From Pseudomonadota bacterium (GTDB taxonomy: Bacteria; Myxococcota_A; UBA796; UBA9615): a DNA stretch of 55,309 bases. Position numbers and translations under genes: made by a program. Shown one piece after another: positions 15,845 through 24,649 of the stretch (within the stretch, counting starts at the first letter, position 1; each line of letters starts with the position of its first letter). The notes beneath the pieces were generated by a model. The model did no database searches, was not told the DNA's origin, and worked only from the letters and a program-made list of their open reading frames with translations. The stretch covers positions 1 through 55,309 of the forward strand of contig JAAESI010000219.1 in assembly GCA_024229515.1 (NCBI GenBank). Direction: 5' to 3'.

Positions 15845-16764
15845 GCGCCGGGACCCTCTACGCGGCGAAGTTCACCCAGAGCGGGGATGCCTTCGCGCTG
15901 TCCTGGATCTCGCTCGGGCATGCGCCGGACGCCCAGATCGCGCCCTCGGCGGCCGGCGTTCCCTTCGAGCGCCTGTTTCGCGCGGCCAAGCCGAAGCGCG
16001 ACGCCTGCCCCGAGGGGCTGGTGGGGATCAACACGTCCGCGAAGCACGAGTGCCTCGCGGTCGTCCCCGGCCAGGAGGTGCTCGCGTCCCGACTGGAGAC
16101 CCGGCGCTACGCGGCGATTCGGGGGGCTACGACCGAGCTGCGCAAGGCGGAGGGGCTGGCCTGGGACCCGGACCACGGGCGGATGTACCTAGCCGTCAGC
16201 GCCATCGGGCGGGGGATGACCGCGGACCACGACAAATGGGACGCCGGCCGGGACTCGGGCGATCACATCCAGCTCCCCAAGAACAAGTGCGGGGTGATCT
16301 ATGGAGGCGATGTCGGCCCTCGAACGAGGGACACGGACGGGGCCGCGATCGACAGCAAGTTGGTGCTCCAGGGGCTGCGCCCCTTTGTCAGCGGCGTGCC
16401 CGAGGGGAAGCGGTGCGCGCTCGACGCCATGGCCAACCCCGACAATGTGGGGTGGATCCCCCGAGCGAAGGTCCTGCTGATCGCCGAGGACACCGGCAAG
16501 CACGACAGCAACGTGCTGTGGGCCGCGCAGCTGGATGAGGCGGGCGGGGCGCCGACGTTGACCCGGCTGATGACCACGCCGCTGGGGGCGGAGGTGGCGG
16601 GGATCAACTGGTTCCCGGACGTGGGCGGCTGGGGCTACCTCACCGTCGTCGTGCAGAACCCGTACAGCGTGAACGTGTGGACGGGGGCGAGCTACGAGGG
16701 AGGCATCCCGGAGGGGGCGAACCGCAGCTACCTGGGCGTCTTCGGCCACTTTCCCCGGTTCTAG
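15820..16764 (+). pseudogene. PhoX-type (DUF839) phosphatase, N-terminally truncated
   Basis: About 314 residues of a PhoX-like protein: DVFVADEAGDLSAGTLYAAKF at the break (positions about 15811 onward), EGLAWDPDHGRMYLAVSAIG, a cluster of acidic residues around NKCGVIYGGDVG, CALDAMANPDNVGWIP, LLIAEDTGKHDSNVLWA and a terminal WTGASYEGGIPEG...GVFGHFPRF. These correspond to the beta-propeller and C-terminal parts of calcium-dependent alkaline phosphatase PhoX. The signal peptide and N-terminal half are missing, and the only start is an internal GTG at 15820 inside the acyl-CoA dehydrogenase fragment. It is unlikely to make a functional enzyme. Confidence 0.7.
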
Positions 16765-16859
16765 ACGGCCGATCCCCCATCTGAGTCCGGAACACCCCCT
16801 CTGGGGCTGGTGCAGCCGAGTCCGAAGATACTATCCTCCGGGCCCCTTTTGGAGATCCC

Positions 16860-17060
16860 ATGCTCGTTCGTGACGCGATGACCCCCGACCCCGCCACTCT
16901 GGACCTCTCCGAGCAGCTCGGCGACGCGATCGTCTCGATGCTCCGCCATGGAATTCGTCACCTCCCGGTGGTGGATGGCGGCGTGGTGGTCGGCATCATC
17001 ACCGACCGCGACGTCAAGATGGCCCTCGGGCCGGACGCTGCCCACTTGGACCTGGACTAG
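16860..17060 (+). CDS. CBS-domain protein, first half, ended by in-frame TAG
   Basis: 66 residues from ATG 16860 with GGAG upstream: one complete CBS motif (MLVRDAMTPDPATLDL, IRHLPVVDGGVVVGIITDRD). CBS domains work in pairs, usually binding adenosyl nucleotides. The second CBS motif continues in the same frame right after the TAG at 17058-17060, so this is half of a normal about 136-residue protein. It could be a nonsense mutation, readthrough, or two separately translated halves that assemble. Confidence 0.7.
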   Translation: MLVRDAMTPDPATLDLSEQLGDAIVSMLRHGIRHLPVVDGGVVVGIITDRDVKMALGPDAAHLDLD

Positions 17061-17270
17061 GTGGACCCCCGCGCCGCCTCCGGCTCCGTGGAGTGGTTCA
17101 TGAGCCGAAACATCCGCTCGATCGGGCCGGACGCAAATCTGGGCGAGGCCTGCGCCGAGTTCCTGGATCTGAAGGTCGGAGCGCTGCCGGTCGTCGAGGA
17201 CGGGAAGCTGGTGGGCATCCTGAGCGTGTTGGACATCGTCGGCGTGGCCGCGAAGCTGCTCGCGCGCTGA
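17061..17270 (+). CDS. CBS-domain protein, second half
   Basis: 69 residues if started at the GTG that directly follows the TAG of the first half (TAGGTG). It contains the second CBS motif: WFMSRNIRSIGPDANLGEA, VGALPVVEDGKLVGILSVLDI. No ribosome site is visible before the GTG, so independent translation would depend on coupling to the stop just upstream. The junction residues read LDLD-stop-VDPRAASG. Confidence 0.6.
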   Translation: MDPRAASGSVEWFMSRNIRSIGPDANLGEACAEFLDLKVGALPVVEDGKLVGILSVLDIVGVAAKLLAR

Positions 17271-17300
17271 GCCCGGCCACTGCGGGAGTTCTGGGAGTAA

Positions 17301-17492
17301 TCAGCCGTCGAGGGCGGAGTCCTTGAGGTGCACCATCACCTTGATCTGATCGGCCTTCTCGCCGACGTACAGGAACGCCTTTTTGCGCACCTTGAAGGCG
17401 CGGTTGACGCAGGACGGCCCTTCGCTGACCTCGGGAAACGCCATCGCGACGTCGCGGAGTTGGCGGCAGATCGGGTGGGCGAATGTCTCCAT
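17301..17492 (-). CDS. MmcQ/YjbR-family protein, C-terminally truncated
   Basis: 63 residues with the N-terminal half of the MmcQ/YjbR fold (double-wing motif, DNA-binding-like): ICRQLRDVAMAFPEVSEG and AFKVRKKAFLYVGEK, then KVMVHLKDSALDG and stop. Normal members have about 115 residues, and the usual PGxFxxxxLGRxGWV part is missing. No trace of the missing half is seen before the convergent CBS gene, so it is probably non-functional. Confidence 0.55.
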   Translation of the reverse strand: METFAHPICRQLRDVAMAFPEVSEGPSCVNRAFKVRKKAFLYVGEKADQIKVMVHLKDSALDG

Positions 17493-17670
17493 CGGCAGAG
17501 CCTACCTGCTGCCAATGCCGATGAAGACCGGCTGCTCCATGACCCTGGGGCGGGGCCGGCGGCCGAGGCCGAGTTCGTCGAACGTGAACAGCTCCACCGG
17601 CTTGCTGGGCGCGGCCCGCGGTGATGCCGGGACGCTTGTCCCGGCGGGTCTCCTTCGGCAGCCCAACCCT

Positions 17671-17985
17671 TCAAGCTGGCCGGTCGTTTAGATCGCCCAG
17701 GCGTCGCTCGATCGCGACCTGACAAAGCGCCTGCTGCGCGCTCAACTTCATCCGCGCGCCGACCGATCGGCCGGTGGAGAAGCCGACCCAACCCGAGATC
17801 AGGCCCAGGACGGTGCCGATGACCGCGCCCGCGGGCGCGCTGTCGAGCCCCAGGCCGAAACCGAGGCCGGCCGTGATTCCGATCACCGCCGAGGCGACGC
17901 AGTACAGCACCGGGGCGCGGGTCGCCTCGAGGTAGAGGTGGTCCGCGTGGTCCTTGATCACCTGGGGGTCGTAGTGGGTCGACAT
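17671..17985 (-). CDS. Small membrane protein, two predicted helices
   Basis: 104 residues from ATG 17985 (GGAGG four bases upstream). Two hydrophobic, Gly-rich segments (about 28-48, YCVASAVIGITAGLGFGLGL; and about 52-70, GAVIGTVLGLISGWVGFSTG) suggest a hairpin in the inner membrane, followed by a soluble helix (MKLSAQQALCQVAIERRLGDL). No family recognised. It lies 35 bp downstream of the large membrane-protein gene and may be part of that unit. The 178 bases beyond its stop, up to the truncated MmcQ gene, hold no supported gene. Confidence 0.65.
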   Translation of the reverse strand: MSTHYDPQVIKDHADHLYLEATRAPVLYCVASAVIGITAGLGFGLGLDSAPAGAVIGTVLGLISGWVGFSTGRSVGARMKLSAQQALCQVAIERRLGDLNDRPA

Positions 17986-18020
17986 CGGTCCTCCGGCGGC
18001 CAGCCTACCGGGGGCGGGCC

Positions 18021-20225
18021 CTACGAGTGCCAGGGCAGCCAGGGACCGTCGATCTGGGGGCCCGCCGGGTCGGTCACGACCTTCCACAGCCGGAACCGGT
18101 TCGCGTACGGGATCTGCCACAGCTCCAGGCTCACCCCGCCCGAGGGCAGACGCACGCGCAGCTCCGGACCGTCGATCGGCACCGGCGGAGGAGCGTGCGG
18201 GCCCGGCGCGTCCGGGTCGACGAAGATCCCCGTGCTGTCGAAGAGCAGCGAGCAGCGGCCGTCGCAGGGGGCCAGGTAGCCGCCGTCGCCGCGCTCGCAG
18301 GCGCAGGGCTCGCCCCCCGCCGCTTCGCCGGGCCGCTCCAGCGCCAGGGCGATCGTCGTCACCTCCCGCCCGGCGACGGCGTAGACTGTGAGGTCCCGCT
18401 CGGCCCAGCCGACCTCCAACCCCGCAGCCCGGTGCAGCGTCGGCTGTCCGTCGGCGTCGGCCGTCACCTCGAAGTGCGGCGGCTCGTCGGTGACGCGGAC
18501 GGTGGGGAGGGTGCGCGCGACGTCGTCGGTCAACGAGATCGCCAGGGTGACGGGTTCGCCCCGCGGGGGCGGCTCGCCGGGGAACCAGCCCCAGGGGTGC
18601 TGGTCGGGAACCACCGCGGGCGAGCTCAACTCGGCCCCCATCGCGCGCAGGTTCCGCATCGACAGGAACGGGGCCGACCGCGCCAGCCGGTGGAGATCGG
18701 GGAGCAGGCCGACGTCCGTCGCTTCGGCCTGGTCGAAGCTCAGCAAGGAGGCGGTGTCGGGGGCCGTCTCGGGGAAGACTTCGAAGTACCGGGCGTCCGC
18801 GGGGATGGCGACGTCCGAGGCCGCTCGGGCCCCGAACCAGCCGCCCGCTGCCAGCACAAGGATCACCGCGGTCGAGACCTTCGGGGCCTTGCGCAGGGTC
18901 CCCACGGCGTCCGCCGCCCACACCGCCATCGGGGTCGCGAGCATCACCAGCACGCCCATCTTGTTGGGGAAGTCCCACGACTCCTGGAGCGCGAGCATGC
19001 CCGTGCACGGCGCCAGCAGGCCGAACCAGAACAGCCACTCCCGCCGGTCCCGCGCCCACCCCACGGCGAAGCCCAGCGCCAGCGTCGAGAACAGGAGCAG
19101 CCCCAGGTGGTCGGCGACCCACAGCGGCCACATCGCGAACGTCGGCAGGGGCACGTGCGGGGTCCGCACGATCTCGCTGTACAGCGGCCAGTTCATCATC
19201 CCTTCCCAGCGCAGGCCGAAGGCGTAGTCGAACGCGGGGAACTGGGCGTTGCTCTCGAACCGGAACACGGATCCGAGGGCGAGGGCGTGGTGCACGTTCT
19301 CCAGCAGGGTCGACAGCCCGACCCCCGCCACCAGCGCCCCCATCGCCTTCTTGCCGTCCCGATCCGTCACCGCGTACAGTACGATCGCGGGCAGGCCGAG
19401 CACGTAGACGTGGCGCATCGTCGCCGCCAGCCCGAGCAGCATCGCAGCGGCAAACCAGGGGGGACGGCGGGCCAGGAACAGCGCGAGCCCGGCCGAGGCC
19501 CACGCCAGCGCGATCAGGTTCTCGTCCGGTTGGGGAAGCCCCAGCACCCACGGGTTTGCGGCCAGCACGACGGCCCCGATCCAGCCGGCCGCCCGGGTGC
19601 CCCCGGTGCGGCGTCCGAGCACGAACCCGGCGAGCACCAGGAGCAGCCCGCAGATCGCGTGGAGCGCTCGGTAGGCGGGCTGCTGCCAGACCGTGAGGAG
19701 GCCTGCGATCACGCCCGTGTTACCCAGCCGCGCGTCCTCCACGTTGTCGGTCAGGAGGTTGACCTCGTCCCCCTTGAACCCGGTCGCGGTCAGGGCCGCG
19801 CTGACGATGCAGGAGTTCTCCGGGGCGAGGGCCGAGGCGTCGAATCGAACGAACAGGAACGCCCCCAGGAGCAGCCCCGCGCCGACGACCGGGAGCGCCC
19901 CCCGCAGCGGCGCCGTCCACCACGTCGGGCCGGCCGCGAGCTTGGCCCGACGTCGCTTGACCTCCACCCCGATCGCGACCAGCACGTGCGCCCCCGCGGC
20001 CGCTCCCACGAGCCCCAGGGAGTAGCTCGGTCCGCCCACCAGGTGCAGCCAGAACGCGATCGACGGCACGATCCCAAAGCCCCACGCGGTCGCCAGCAGA
20101 GCCGCGGATTCGTCGTTGTCGTAGCCCCCTTCGGGGAGCGCCAGCCGGGCCGCGATCACGCCCGGGAGCACGAACACCGCGAGGCTGAGGGCGAGCGCCC
20201 CGAGCACGAACAGCGCTGCGCTCAT
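18021..20225 (-). CDS. Large polytopic membrane protein, glycosyltransferase-C-like
   Basis: 734 residues from ATG 20225, whose ATGA overlaps the stop of the lipoprotein gene upstream. About ten to twelve hydrophobic segments fill the first 480 residues. Acidic/polar loops such as LPQPDENLIALAWASAGLALF and QESWDFPNKMGVLVML sit between them, and a large extracytoplasmic domain of about 250 residues follows, with Cys-containing ends (EPCACERGDGGYLAPCDGRC). The layout resembles GT-C enzymes that use lipid-linked sugars, but the typical first-loop DE or DD motif is not convincing. Function uncertain; envelope or exopolysaccharide assembly is the likely setting. Confidence 0.6.
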   Translation of the reverse strand: MSAALFVLGALALSLAVFVLPGVIAARLALPEGGYDNDESAALLATAWGFGIVPSIAFWLHLVGGPSYSLGLVGAAAGAHVLVAIGVEVKRRRAKLAAGPTWWTAPLRGALPVVGAGLLLGAFLFVRFDASALAPENSCIVSAALTATGFKGDEVNLLTDNVEDARLGNTGVIAGLLTVWQQPAYRALHAICGLLLVLAGFVLGRRTGGTRAAGWIGAVVLAANPWVLGLPQPDENLIALAWASAGLALFLARRPPWFAAAMLLGLAATMRHVYVLGLPAIVLYAVTDRDGKKAMGALVAGVGLSTLLENVHHALALGSVFRFESNAQFPAFDYAFGLRWEGMMNWPLYSEIVRTPHVPLPTFAMWPLWVADHLGLLLFSTLALGFAVGWARDRREWLFWFGLLAPCTGMLALQESWDFPNKMGVLVMLATPMAVWAADAVGTLRKAPKVSTAVILVLAAGGWFGARAASDVAIPADARYFEVFPETAPDTASLLSFDQAEATDVGLLPDLHRLARSAPFLSMRNLRAMGAELSSPAVVPDQHPWGWFPGEPPPRGEPVTLAISLTDDVARTLPTVRVTDEPPHFEVTADADGQPTLHRAAGLEVGWAERDLTVYAVAGREVTTIALALERPGEAAGGEPCACERGDGGYLAPCDGRCSLLFDSTGIFVDPDAPGPHAPPPVPIDGPELRVRLPSGGVSLELWQIPYANRFRLWKVVTDPAGPQIDGPWLPWHS

Positions 20226-21043
20226 GAGCCGTCGCCCTGGCCGCCGGGGTCGGACTTCCACAGGGCGTCCGAGCGGCAGAAGAAGTAGACCCGCGTGTAG
20301 GTCCCCGCTTCCACCGGCACCGTGGTGGGGCCGCGGCAGTCCAGCCCGTCCGGTGCGGTGATGACGACGGGCCACTCGCCGGGGGGCACGTCGGGGTAGA
20401 CGATCTCGCCGATGAGGGGGTCCTCGTCGAAGGTGTCGCCGGCGAGCAGGGTGTCGTCGGCGTTGTACCGGAAGGCGATCACGCCGGGCGCCTGGAGCTC
20501 GCCTCGGACCCGGGTGGCGGAGCCCAGCGGCTGGAAGTTCAGCACCACCCGGCCCTGGCTCCAGTCGCGGGTGGCCCCGGTCTCTTCGAGGTACGCGGCC
20601 TCTTCGTCGGCGCGCTCGAACATCTCGATCTTGAACTCGCCTTTGAAGTAGAGCCGGCCCTGGTCCGACGTCAGCATGATGGTCGGCACCCAGCCCTCGC
20701 GGGTGACGGCGAAGGCGGGGGTCGCTTCGTCGGTCAGGTCGACGAGGAAGACGCCGTCCTCGCCGGTGACCTGGGCGGGGTTCGGGGCGTGGACGCCGTG
20801 TTCGATGAGGGTGAAGCCGCCCAGGGGGCGGACATCGGCGCCGTTGACGACCGTGCCGCGCATGCGGGGGCCGGTGACGAATTCTTCGGCGCCGTCGGGG
20901 ATGCCGAGGAGGGGGTCGCCGTGGCCGAGGGTGGGGGCGGCGGGGTCTGTGGATTCCGGATCGGGGGTCTGTTCATCAGGCACGGGGTTTGGCTGGCAGC
21001 CGACCAGGATGATCAGGAGCGCGAGTTTGGTGGCGTCGCCCAT
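20222..21043 (-). CDS. Lipoprotein with carboxypeptidase-regulatory-like domain
   Basis: 273 residues from ATG 21043, the start that places the signal peptide (TKLALLIILVGC, lipobox IILVGC) at the N-terminus. An acidic Pro-rich linker is followed by a beta-rich domain resembling carboxypeptidase-regulatory-like folds: MRGTVVNGADVRPLGGFTLI, then DGVFLVDLTDEATPAFAVTR. The C-terminal part ends with TYTRVYFFCRSD. It shares its stop with the next gene's start, so the lipoprotein and the membrane protein are likely made together. Divergent from the LRR-like gene with 19 bases between starts. Confidence 0.65.
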   Translation of the reverse strand: MGDATKLALLIILVGCQPNPVPDEQTPDPESTDPAAPTLGHGDPLLGIPDGAEEFVTGPRMRGTVVNGADVRPLGGFTLIEHGVHAPNPAQVTGEDGVFLVDLTDEATPAFAVTREGWVPTIMLTSDQGRLYFKGEFKIEMFERADEEAAYLEETGATRDWSQGRVVLNFQPLGSATRVRGELQAPGVIAFRYNADDTLLAGDTFDEDPLIGEIVYPDVPPGEWPVVITAPDGLDCRGPTTVPVEAGTYTRVYFFCRSDALWKSDPGGQGDGS

Positions 21044-21062
21044 CGCCCGGTAGGTTGCCACG

Positions 21063-22091
21063 GTGAAGAACGAAGCCGCCATCGGCGCCGTGTGCGCAGC
21101 CGTCGGGTTGGTCGGGGGGTGGTTCCTCCACGGCGCCCTCGTGCCCGCTCCTGCGCCGCCCTCGGTCGGGGGCGGCGTGCCCGACGCGGTGGTGGTGACG
21201 GCTCACGCGGACTTCGCTGGGGTGTGCGAGGCCGGGGGCGTGGTTCCCGGGGACCTGCTGATCGAGGGCGCCGAGATCGAAGGACCGATTCGGCTCTCCT
21301 GCCTGACCGAGGTCGGCGGCACGCTCCGCATCCGGACCAGCGCCGACCTGACCGAGGTCGTGCTCCCCGCCCTCACGCGGGTGGGGGACACGCTGGAGGT
21401 GCGGGGCAACGAGTCGCTCCGGGTGCTGCAGCTTCCCGCGCTCGTGCAGGTCGACAGCGCGTTCGTCGTCGCCGATCACGAGGCGCTGGAGACGCTGTCG
21501 GCGCCGGCCCTCGCCGAGGTCGGGCACTTCGTCGAGATCTACCCCAATGCCGCGCTGACGTCGGTCGATCTGAGCTCGCTGAACCGCGTCGTGTCGTGGT
21601 TCGGGATCGAAGGCAACGACGCGCTGGAGCACGTCGCGCTGCCTGCGCTGACCGAGGTCGGCGGCGGCTTCTTCATCGACAGCAACGCCCGCCTCGCGTC
21701 CGTGGAGCTTCCCGCGCTCCAGACCGCTGGCGGCTTCTTCGACTTCGAGGCCAACGGCGCCATCGCCCAAGTCGAGCTGCCCGCCCTGACCTCGGTGCGC
21801 GGCGACTTCGAGCTGCGGGAGAACCCCCGCCTGGACCGGATCGACGCGCCCCGGCTGCGGGAGGTGGGGGGGCCGATCTGGATGCAGGACAACGCCGCGT
21901 TGCAGCAGGTGAGCCTGCCCGAGTTGGAGAAGATCGGCGGGGGCCTGGAGCTCAAGCGGAACGTGTCGCTGGCGGTGTTCGAGCTCGGCGCCGACATCGT
22001 CGTCGACGGCCCGCTGCAGCTGGCGGACGACGGCGCAGCCCCCGATCTGCTCGCGCGCCTGCGGGCCGACCTGACGGATGGAGTGGAGTGA
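21063..22091 (+). CDS. Membrane-anchored LRR-like (receptor L-type) protein
   Basis: 342 residues from GTG 21063. One N-terminal hydrophobic segment (AIGAVCAAVGLVGGWFLHG) anchors or exports it. From about residue 60 on, roughly ten 23-25-residue repeats of the type LPALTEVGGxFxIxxNxxLxxVELPAL build a beta-helical or leucine-rich solenoid, the pattern of receptor-L-like or BspA-type LRRs. These are usually protein- or ligand-binding surfaces outside the cell. No catalytic motif. The partner is unknown. Confidence 0.75.
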   Translation: MKNEAAIGAVCAAVGLVGGWFLHGALVPAPAPPSVGGGVPDAVVVTAHADFAGVCEAGGVVPGDLLIEGAEIEGPIRLSCLTEVGGTLRIRTSADLTEVVLPALTRVGDTLEVRGNESLRVLQLPALVQVDSAFVVADHEALETLSAPALAEVGHFVEIYPNAALTSVDLSSLNRVVSWFGIEGNDALEHVALPALTEVGGGFFIDSNARLASVELPALQTAGGFFDFEANGAIAQVELPALTSVRGDFELRENPRLDRIDAPRLREVGGPIWMQDNAALQQVSLPELEKIGGGLELKRNVSLAVFELGADIVVDGPLQLADDGAAPDLLARLRADLTDGVE

Positions 22092-22118
22092 GGGCGGTTG
22101 ATCTGTTAGTACGCCGCC

Positions 22119-23012
22119 GTGCGCTACATCGATCCCGCTCCGTCCCGTCCTTCCACCGCGTTGGGCCTCGTGGTCTCGGTCCGGGCCAAGGGCCGCGGCA
22201 TCGTCATCCTCTCCGGCCCCTCGTCCTGCGGGAAGGGGGAGGTCGCCAAGGCGCTCCGGCGCACGCTGCACCTGCCCAGCAGCCACCACATCTCGATGGG
22301 CGACGCGCTGCGTGAGACGATCACCCGCGCCCGGTCGGAGGCGCCCTTCCGATCGGCCCTGGGCGAGGCGTACGGCATCTGGCCCGACCGCTGCATCTTC
22401 GACCACGAGGACGAGGCGGTCGTCGTCAAGGCCAAGAGCTACGCCGAGCTGACGGAGAAGTACGGCAAGAAGCCGACCGAGCTGGACTGGCTCGAGTACT
22501 GCGTCGAGTGCGGCCTGCTCGTCCCCGATGCCTGGTCCGAGCACATCATCGAGGGGGTCATCTCCGAGCGCGCCACCCGCCACGAAGCGGTGTTGCTCCT
22601 GGACGGCTACCCCCGAACCGAGGTCGCGGCCCAGCACGTGCTCGACATGACGCGGCGGCTGGGCATTCCGATCATCAAGGTGGTGCACCTGTCCGTCAGC
22701 AAGACGGAGATGCACCGGCGCGCCCTCGGCCGCAAGCGGGTCGACGACACGCCGGAGATGCTGGAGCGGCGCTACAACTTCTACGTGGACCACGTCCAGC
22801 CCAGCGTCGAGCTGCTCAAGGCCAAGCTCGGCAGCAACAAGATCGCGCTCATCGACGCGCACCAGCCCGAATACGGCGGCGATGGTGCCCTCGACGTCGA
22901 AGCGTCCGTCCGCAACGTCGCCAACACCGTGCTCATGGCGCTCGGCATCTCCCGGCACATCCTGGAGAACCTGACCGACAACGGTGAGAGCGACTCGGCG
23001 GAACAAGGCTGA
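22119..23012 (+). CDS. Adenylate-kinase-like P-loop nucleotide kinase
   Basis: 297 residues from GTG 22119. P-loop at about 32-40 (SGPSSCGKGEVAKAL), then an AMP-site-like SHHISMGDALRETI, LLLDGYPRTE (the LDGFPRT signature of adenylate kinases) and a short LID with Arg residues (GRKRVDDTPEMLERRYNFY). Expected reaction: phosphoryl transfer from ATP to a nucleoside monophosphate. It differs from standard adenylate kinase (about 215 residues) by an N-terminal extension, an inserted stretch at about 85-145 (AYGIWPDRCIFDHEDEAVVV to LDWLEYCVECGLLVPDAWSE) and a C-terminal extension, so its substrate may differ. Three bases separate it from the next gene. Confidence 0.75.
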   Translation: MRYIDPAPSRPSTALGLVVSVRAKGRGIVILSGPSSCGKGEVAKALRRTLHLPSSHHISMGDALRETITRARSEAPFRSALGEAYGIWPDRCIFDHEDEAVVVKAKSYAELTEKYGKKPTELDWLEYCVECGLLVPDAWSEHIIEGVISERATRHEAVLLLDGYPRTEVAAQHVLDMTRRLGIPIIKVVHLSVSKTEMHRRALGRKRVDDTPEMLERRYNFYVDHVQPSVELLKAKLGSNKIALIDAHQPEYGGDGALDVEASVRNVANTVLMALGISRHILENLTDNGESDSAEQG

Positions 23013-23014
23013 CG

Positions 23015-24640
23015 TTGAGTCGGTCCGCGCTGCTCCTGTCGCTGGCGGTCGCGGGCTGCGCGGCCCCCCACCCCGAGATCGCGTTGGTCGAGGTGGGCAA
23101 GGACGCCGGCCTCAGCGGCGAGACCTACAGCGGGTCGACCCTGCACAACCTGGGCGTCGCCTGGATCGACTTCGACCGCGACGGCTGGCCCGACGTGTTC
23201 GCGGTGAACGGCCACAACCGGGACGCCCACCTGTACCGAAACCTCGGTGACGGCAGCTTCGAGCGGGTCGACGGTCTGCTTCCGGAGCTGGCTCAGCACG
23301 AGCAGGCCGGCGCCGTGTTCGCCGACTACGACAACGACGGCGACGAGGACCTGTACGTGCAGGTGACCAACGAGCAGTTCGACCTGTTCACCGCCAACGA
23401 GGTCGACGGGCCGCCGAACCTGCTGCTGCGCAACCGCTTCGTCGAGGACGGGGAGGTGAGCTTCGAGGAGGTGGCGGCGCACGCCGGCGTGGCGGATGAG
23501 CCGGCCGAGCCGCTGGCGAACTCGTACTCGGGCCGCCGGGGCATGACGGGGGGCTGGTTCGACTACGACCGGGACGGCTGCGTGGACCTGTTCGTGGGCA
23601 ACATGGCGCTGCAGGCGGCGGGGCATCCGGGGAACCGCTCGTCGCTGTACCGGAACCTGTGCGACGGGACCTTCGAGGACGTGACGATCACGGCTCGGAT
23701 CAACTCGTCGGTCGAGGGGGACCCGCTGCTGAACCGGCCCGCGCTGGCGTGGCTGGGGGCCGACCTGAACGACGACCAGTGGCCCGACATGTACGTGGTG
23801 AACGTGCACGAGCCGACTCCGTGGCACGAGGACTTCCTGTTCCGGAACACGACCCAGAGCAACTTCGCCGAGGAGATCGACCGCGACGGCTCGATGCCCG
23901 GGATCGGGGACGACAGCGGCGGCGGCATGGGGATCGACACGGCCGACATCGACCTGGACGGGGACTGGGACCTCTACATCTCGGACATCTACCGGACGGA
24001 GTTCGACGCGCAGCCGCTGGGCAACGTGCTGTACCTGAACCAGGGCGACGGCCGATTCGATGACAACACGGCGCCCGAGTCGGGGGTCGAGGGATCGTTC
24101 AGCTGGGGCGTGAGCTTCTTCGACCTGGATCGTGACGGCTACGAGGACCTGTTCGTGGCGGTGCAGGGCGGCGTCAACCACCTGTTCCACAACCAGGGCG
24201 ACGGCACGTTCGTGGACATCGCGGCGGCGGCGGGGCTGCGTGGCGCCAACAGCTCACGGGGCTCCGCGACGGCGGACTACGACCGCGACGGGGACGTGGA
24301 CCTGCTGTTCGTGAACAACGGCGGGAGCCTGAAGCTGTACCGGAACGACTCGGCGAACACGCGCGCCTGGCTGTCGGTGAAGCTGTCCGCGACGACCAGC
24401 AACGGCTCCGCCATCGGCACGCTGATCCGCGCGACGACGGACGACGGCGTGATGCGTATGCGGCAGGTCAAGGGGGGCAGCTCGGCCCACAGCCAGGACG
24501 AGCTGGTGATGCACTTCGGGCTGGGGGAGATCGAGCGGATCGAGACGCTGGAGATCCTGTGGCCGAGTGGGATCGTGGATGTGATGACGGAGGTCGAGCG
24601 GGATCAATTGGTGGAGGTGGTCGAGGGTTGTTGTAGCTAG
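23015..24640 (+). CDS. FG-GAP/VCBS repeat lipoprotein with ASPIC/UnbV end
   Basis: 541 residues from TTG 23015; the signal peptide has lipobox LAVAGC. At least seven calcium-binding D-x-D-x-D-G-x-x-D-L loops (DFDRDGWPDVF, DYDNDGDEDLY, DYDRDGCVDLF, DLNDDQWPDMY, DIDLDGDWDLY, DLDRDGYEDLF, DYDRDGDVDLL) form an integrin-like beta-propeller. The C-terminal about 110 residues (WLSVKLSATTSNGSAIGT to ERIETLEILWPSG) are the ASPIC/UnbV module that commonly follows such propellers. It is probably outer-membrane-anchored. Role not known; these proteins are abundant in Myxococcota and Planctomycetota. Confidence 0.88.
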   Translation: MSRSALLLSLAVAGCAAPHPEIALVEVGKDAGLSGETYSGSTLHNLGVAWIDFDRDGWPDVFAVNGHNRDAHLYRNLGDGSFERVDGLLPELAQHEQAGAVFADYDNDGDEDLYVQVTNEQFDLFTANEVDGPPNLLLRNRFVEDGEVSFEEVAAHAGVADEPAEPLANSYSGRRGMTGGWFDYDRDGCVDLFVGNMALQAAGHPGNRSSLYRNLCDGTFEDVTITARINSSVEGDPLLNRPALAWLGADLNDDQWPDMYVVNVHEPTPWHEDFLFRNTTQSNFAEEIDRDGSMPGIGDDSGGGMGIDTADIDLDGDWDLYISDIYRTEFDAQPLGNVLYLNQGDGRFDDNTAPESGVEGSFSWGVSFFDLDRDGYEDLFVAVQGGVNHLFHNQGDGTFVDIAAAAGLRGANSSRGSATADYDRDGDVDLLFVNNGGSLKLYRNDSANTRAWLSVKLSATTSNGSAIGTLIRATTDDGVMRMRQVKGGSSAHSQDELVMHFGLGEIERIETLEILWPSGIVDVMTEVERDQLVEVVEGCCS

Positions 24641-24649
24641 CAAGACGCA

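Noticed and set aside
17493..17670. Possible gene fragment on the minus strand (LFTFDELGLGRRPRPRVMEQ-like frame)
   Set aside because: Too short, no start or ribosome site, and no family recognised; it may be a relic of a transposase-like gene but cannot be supported.
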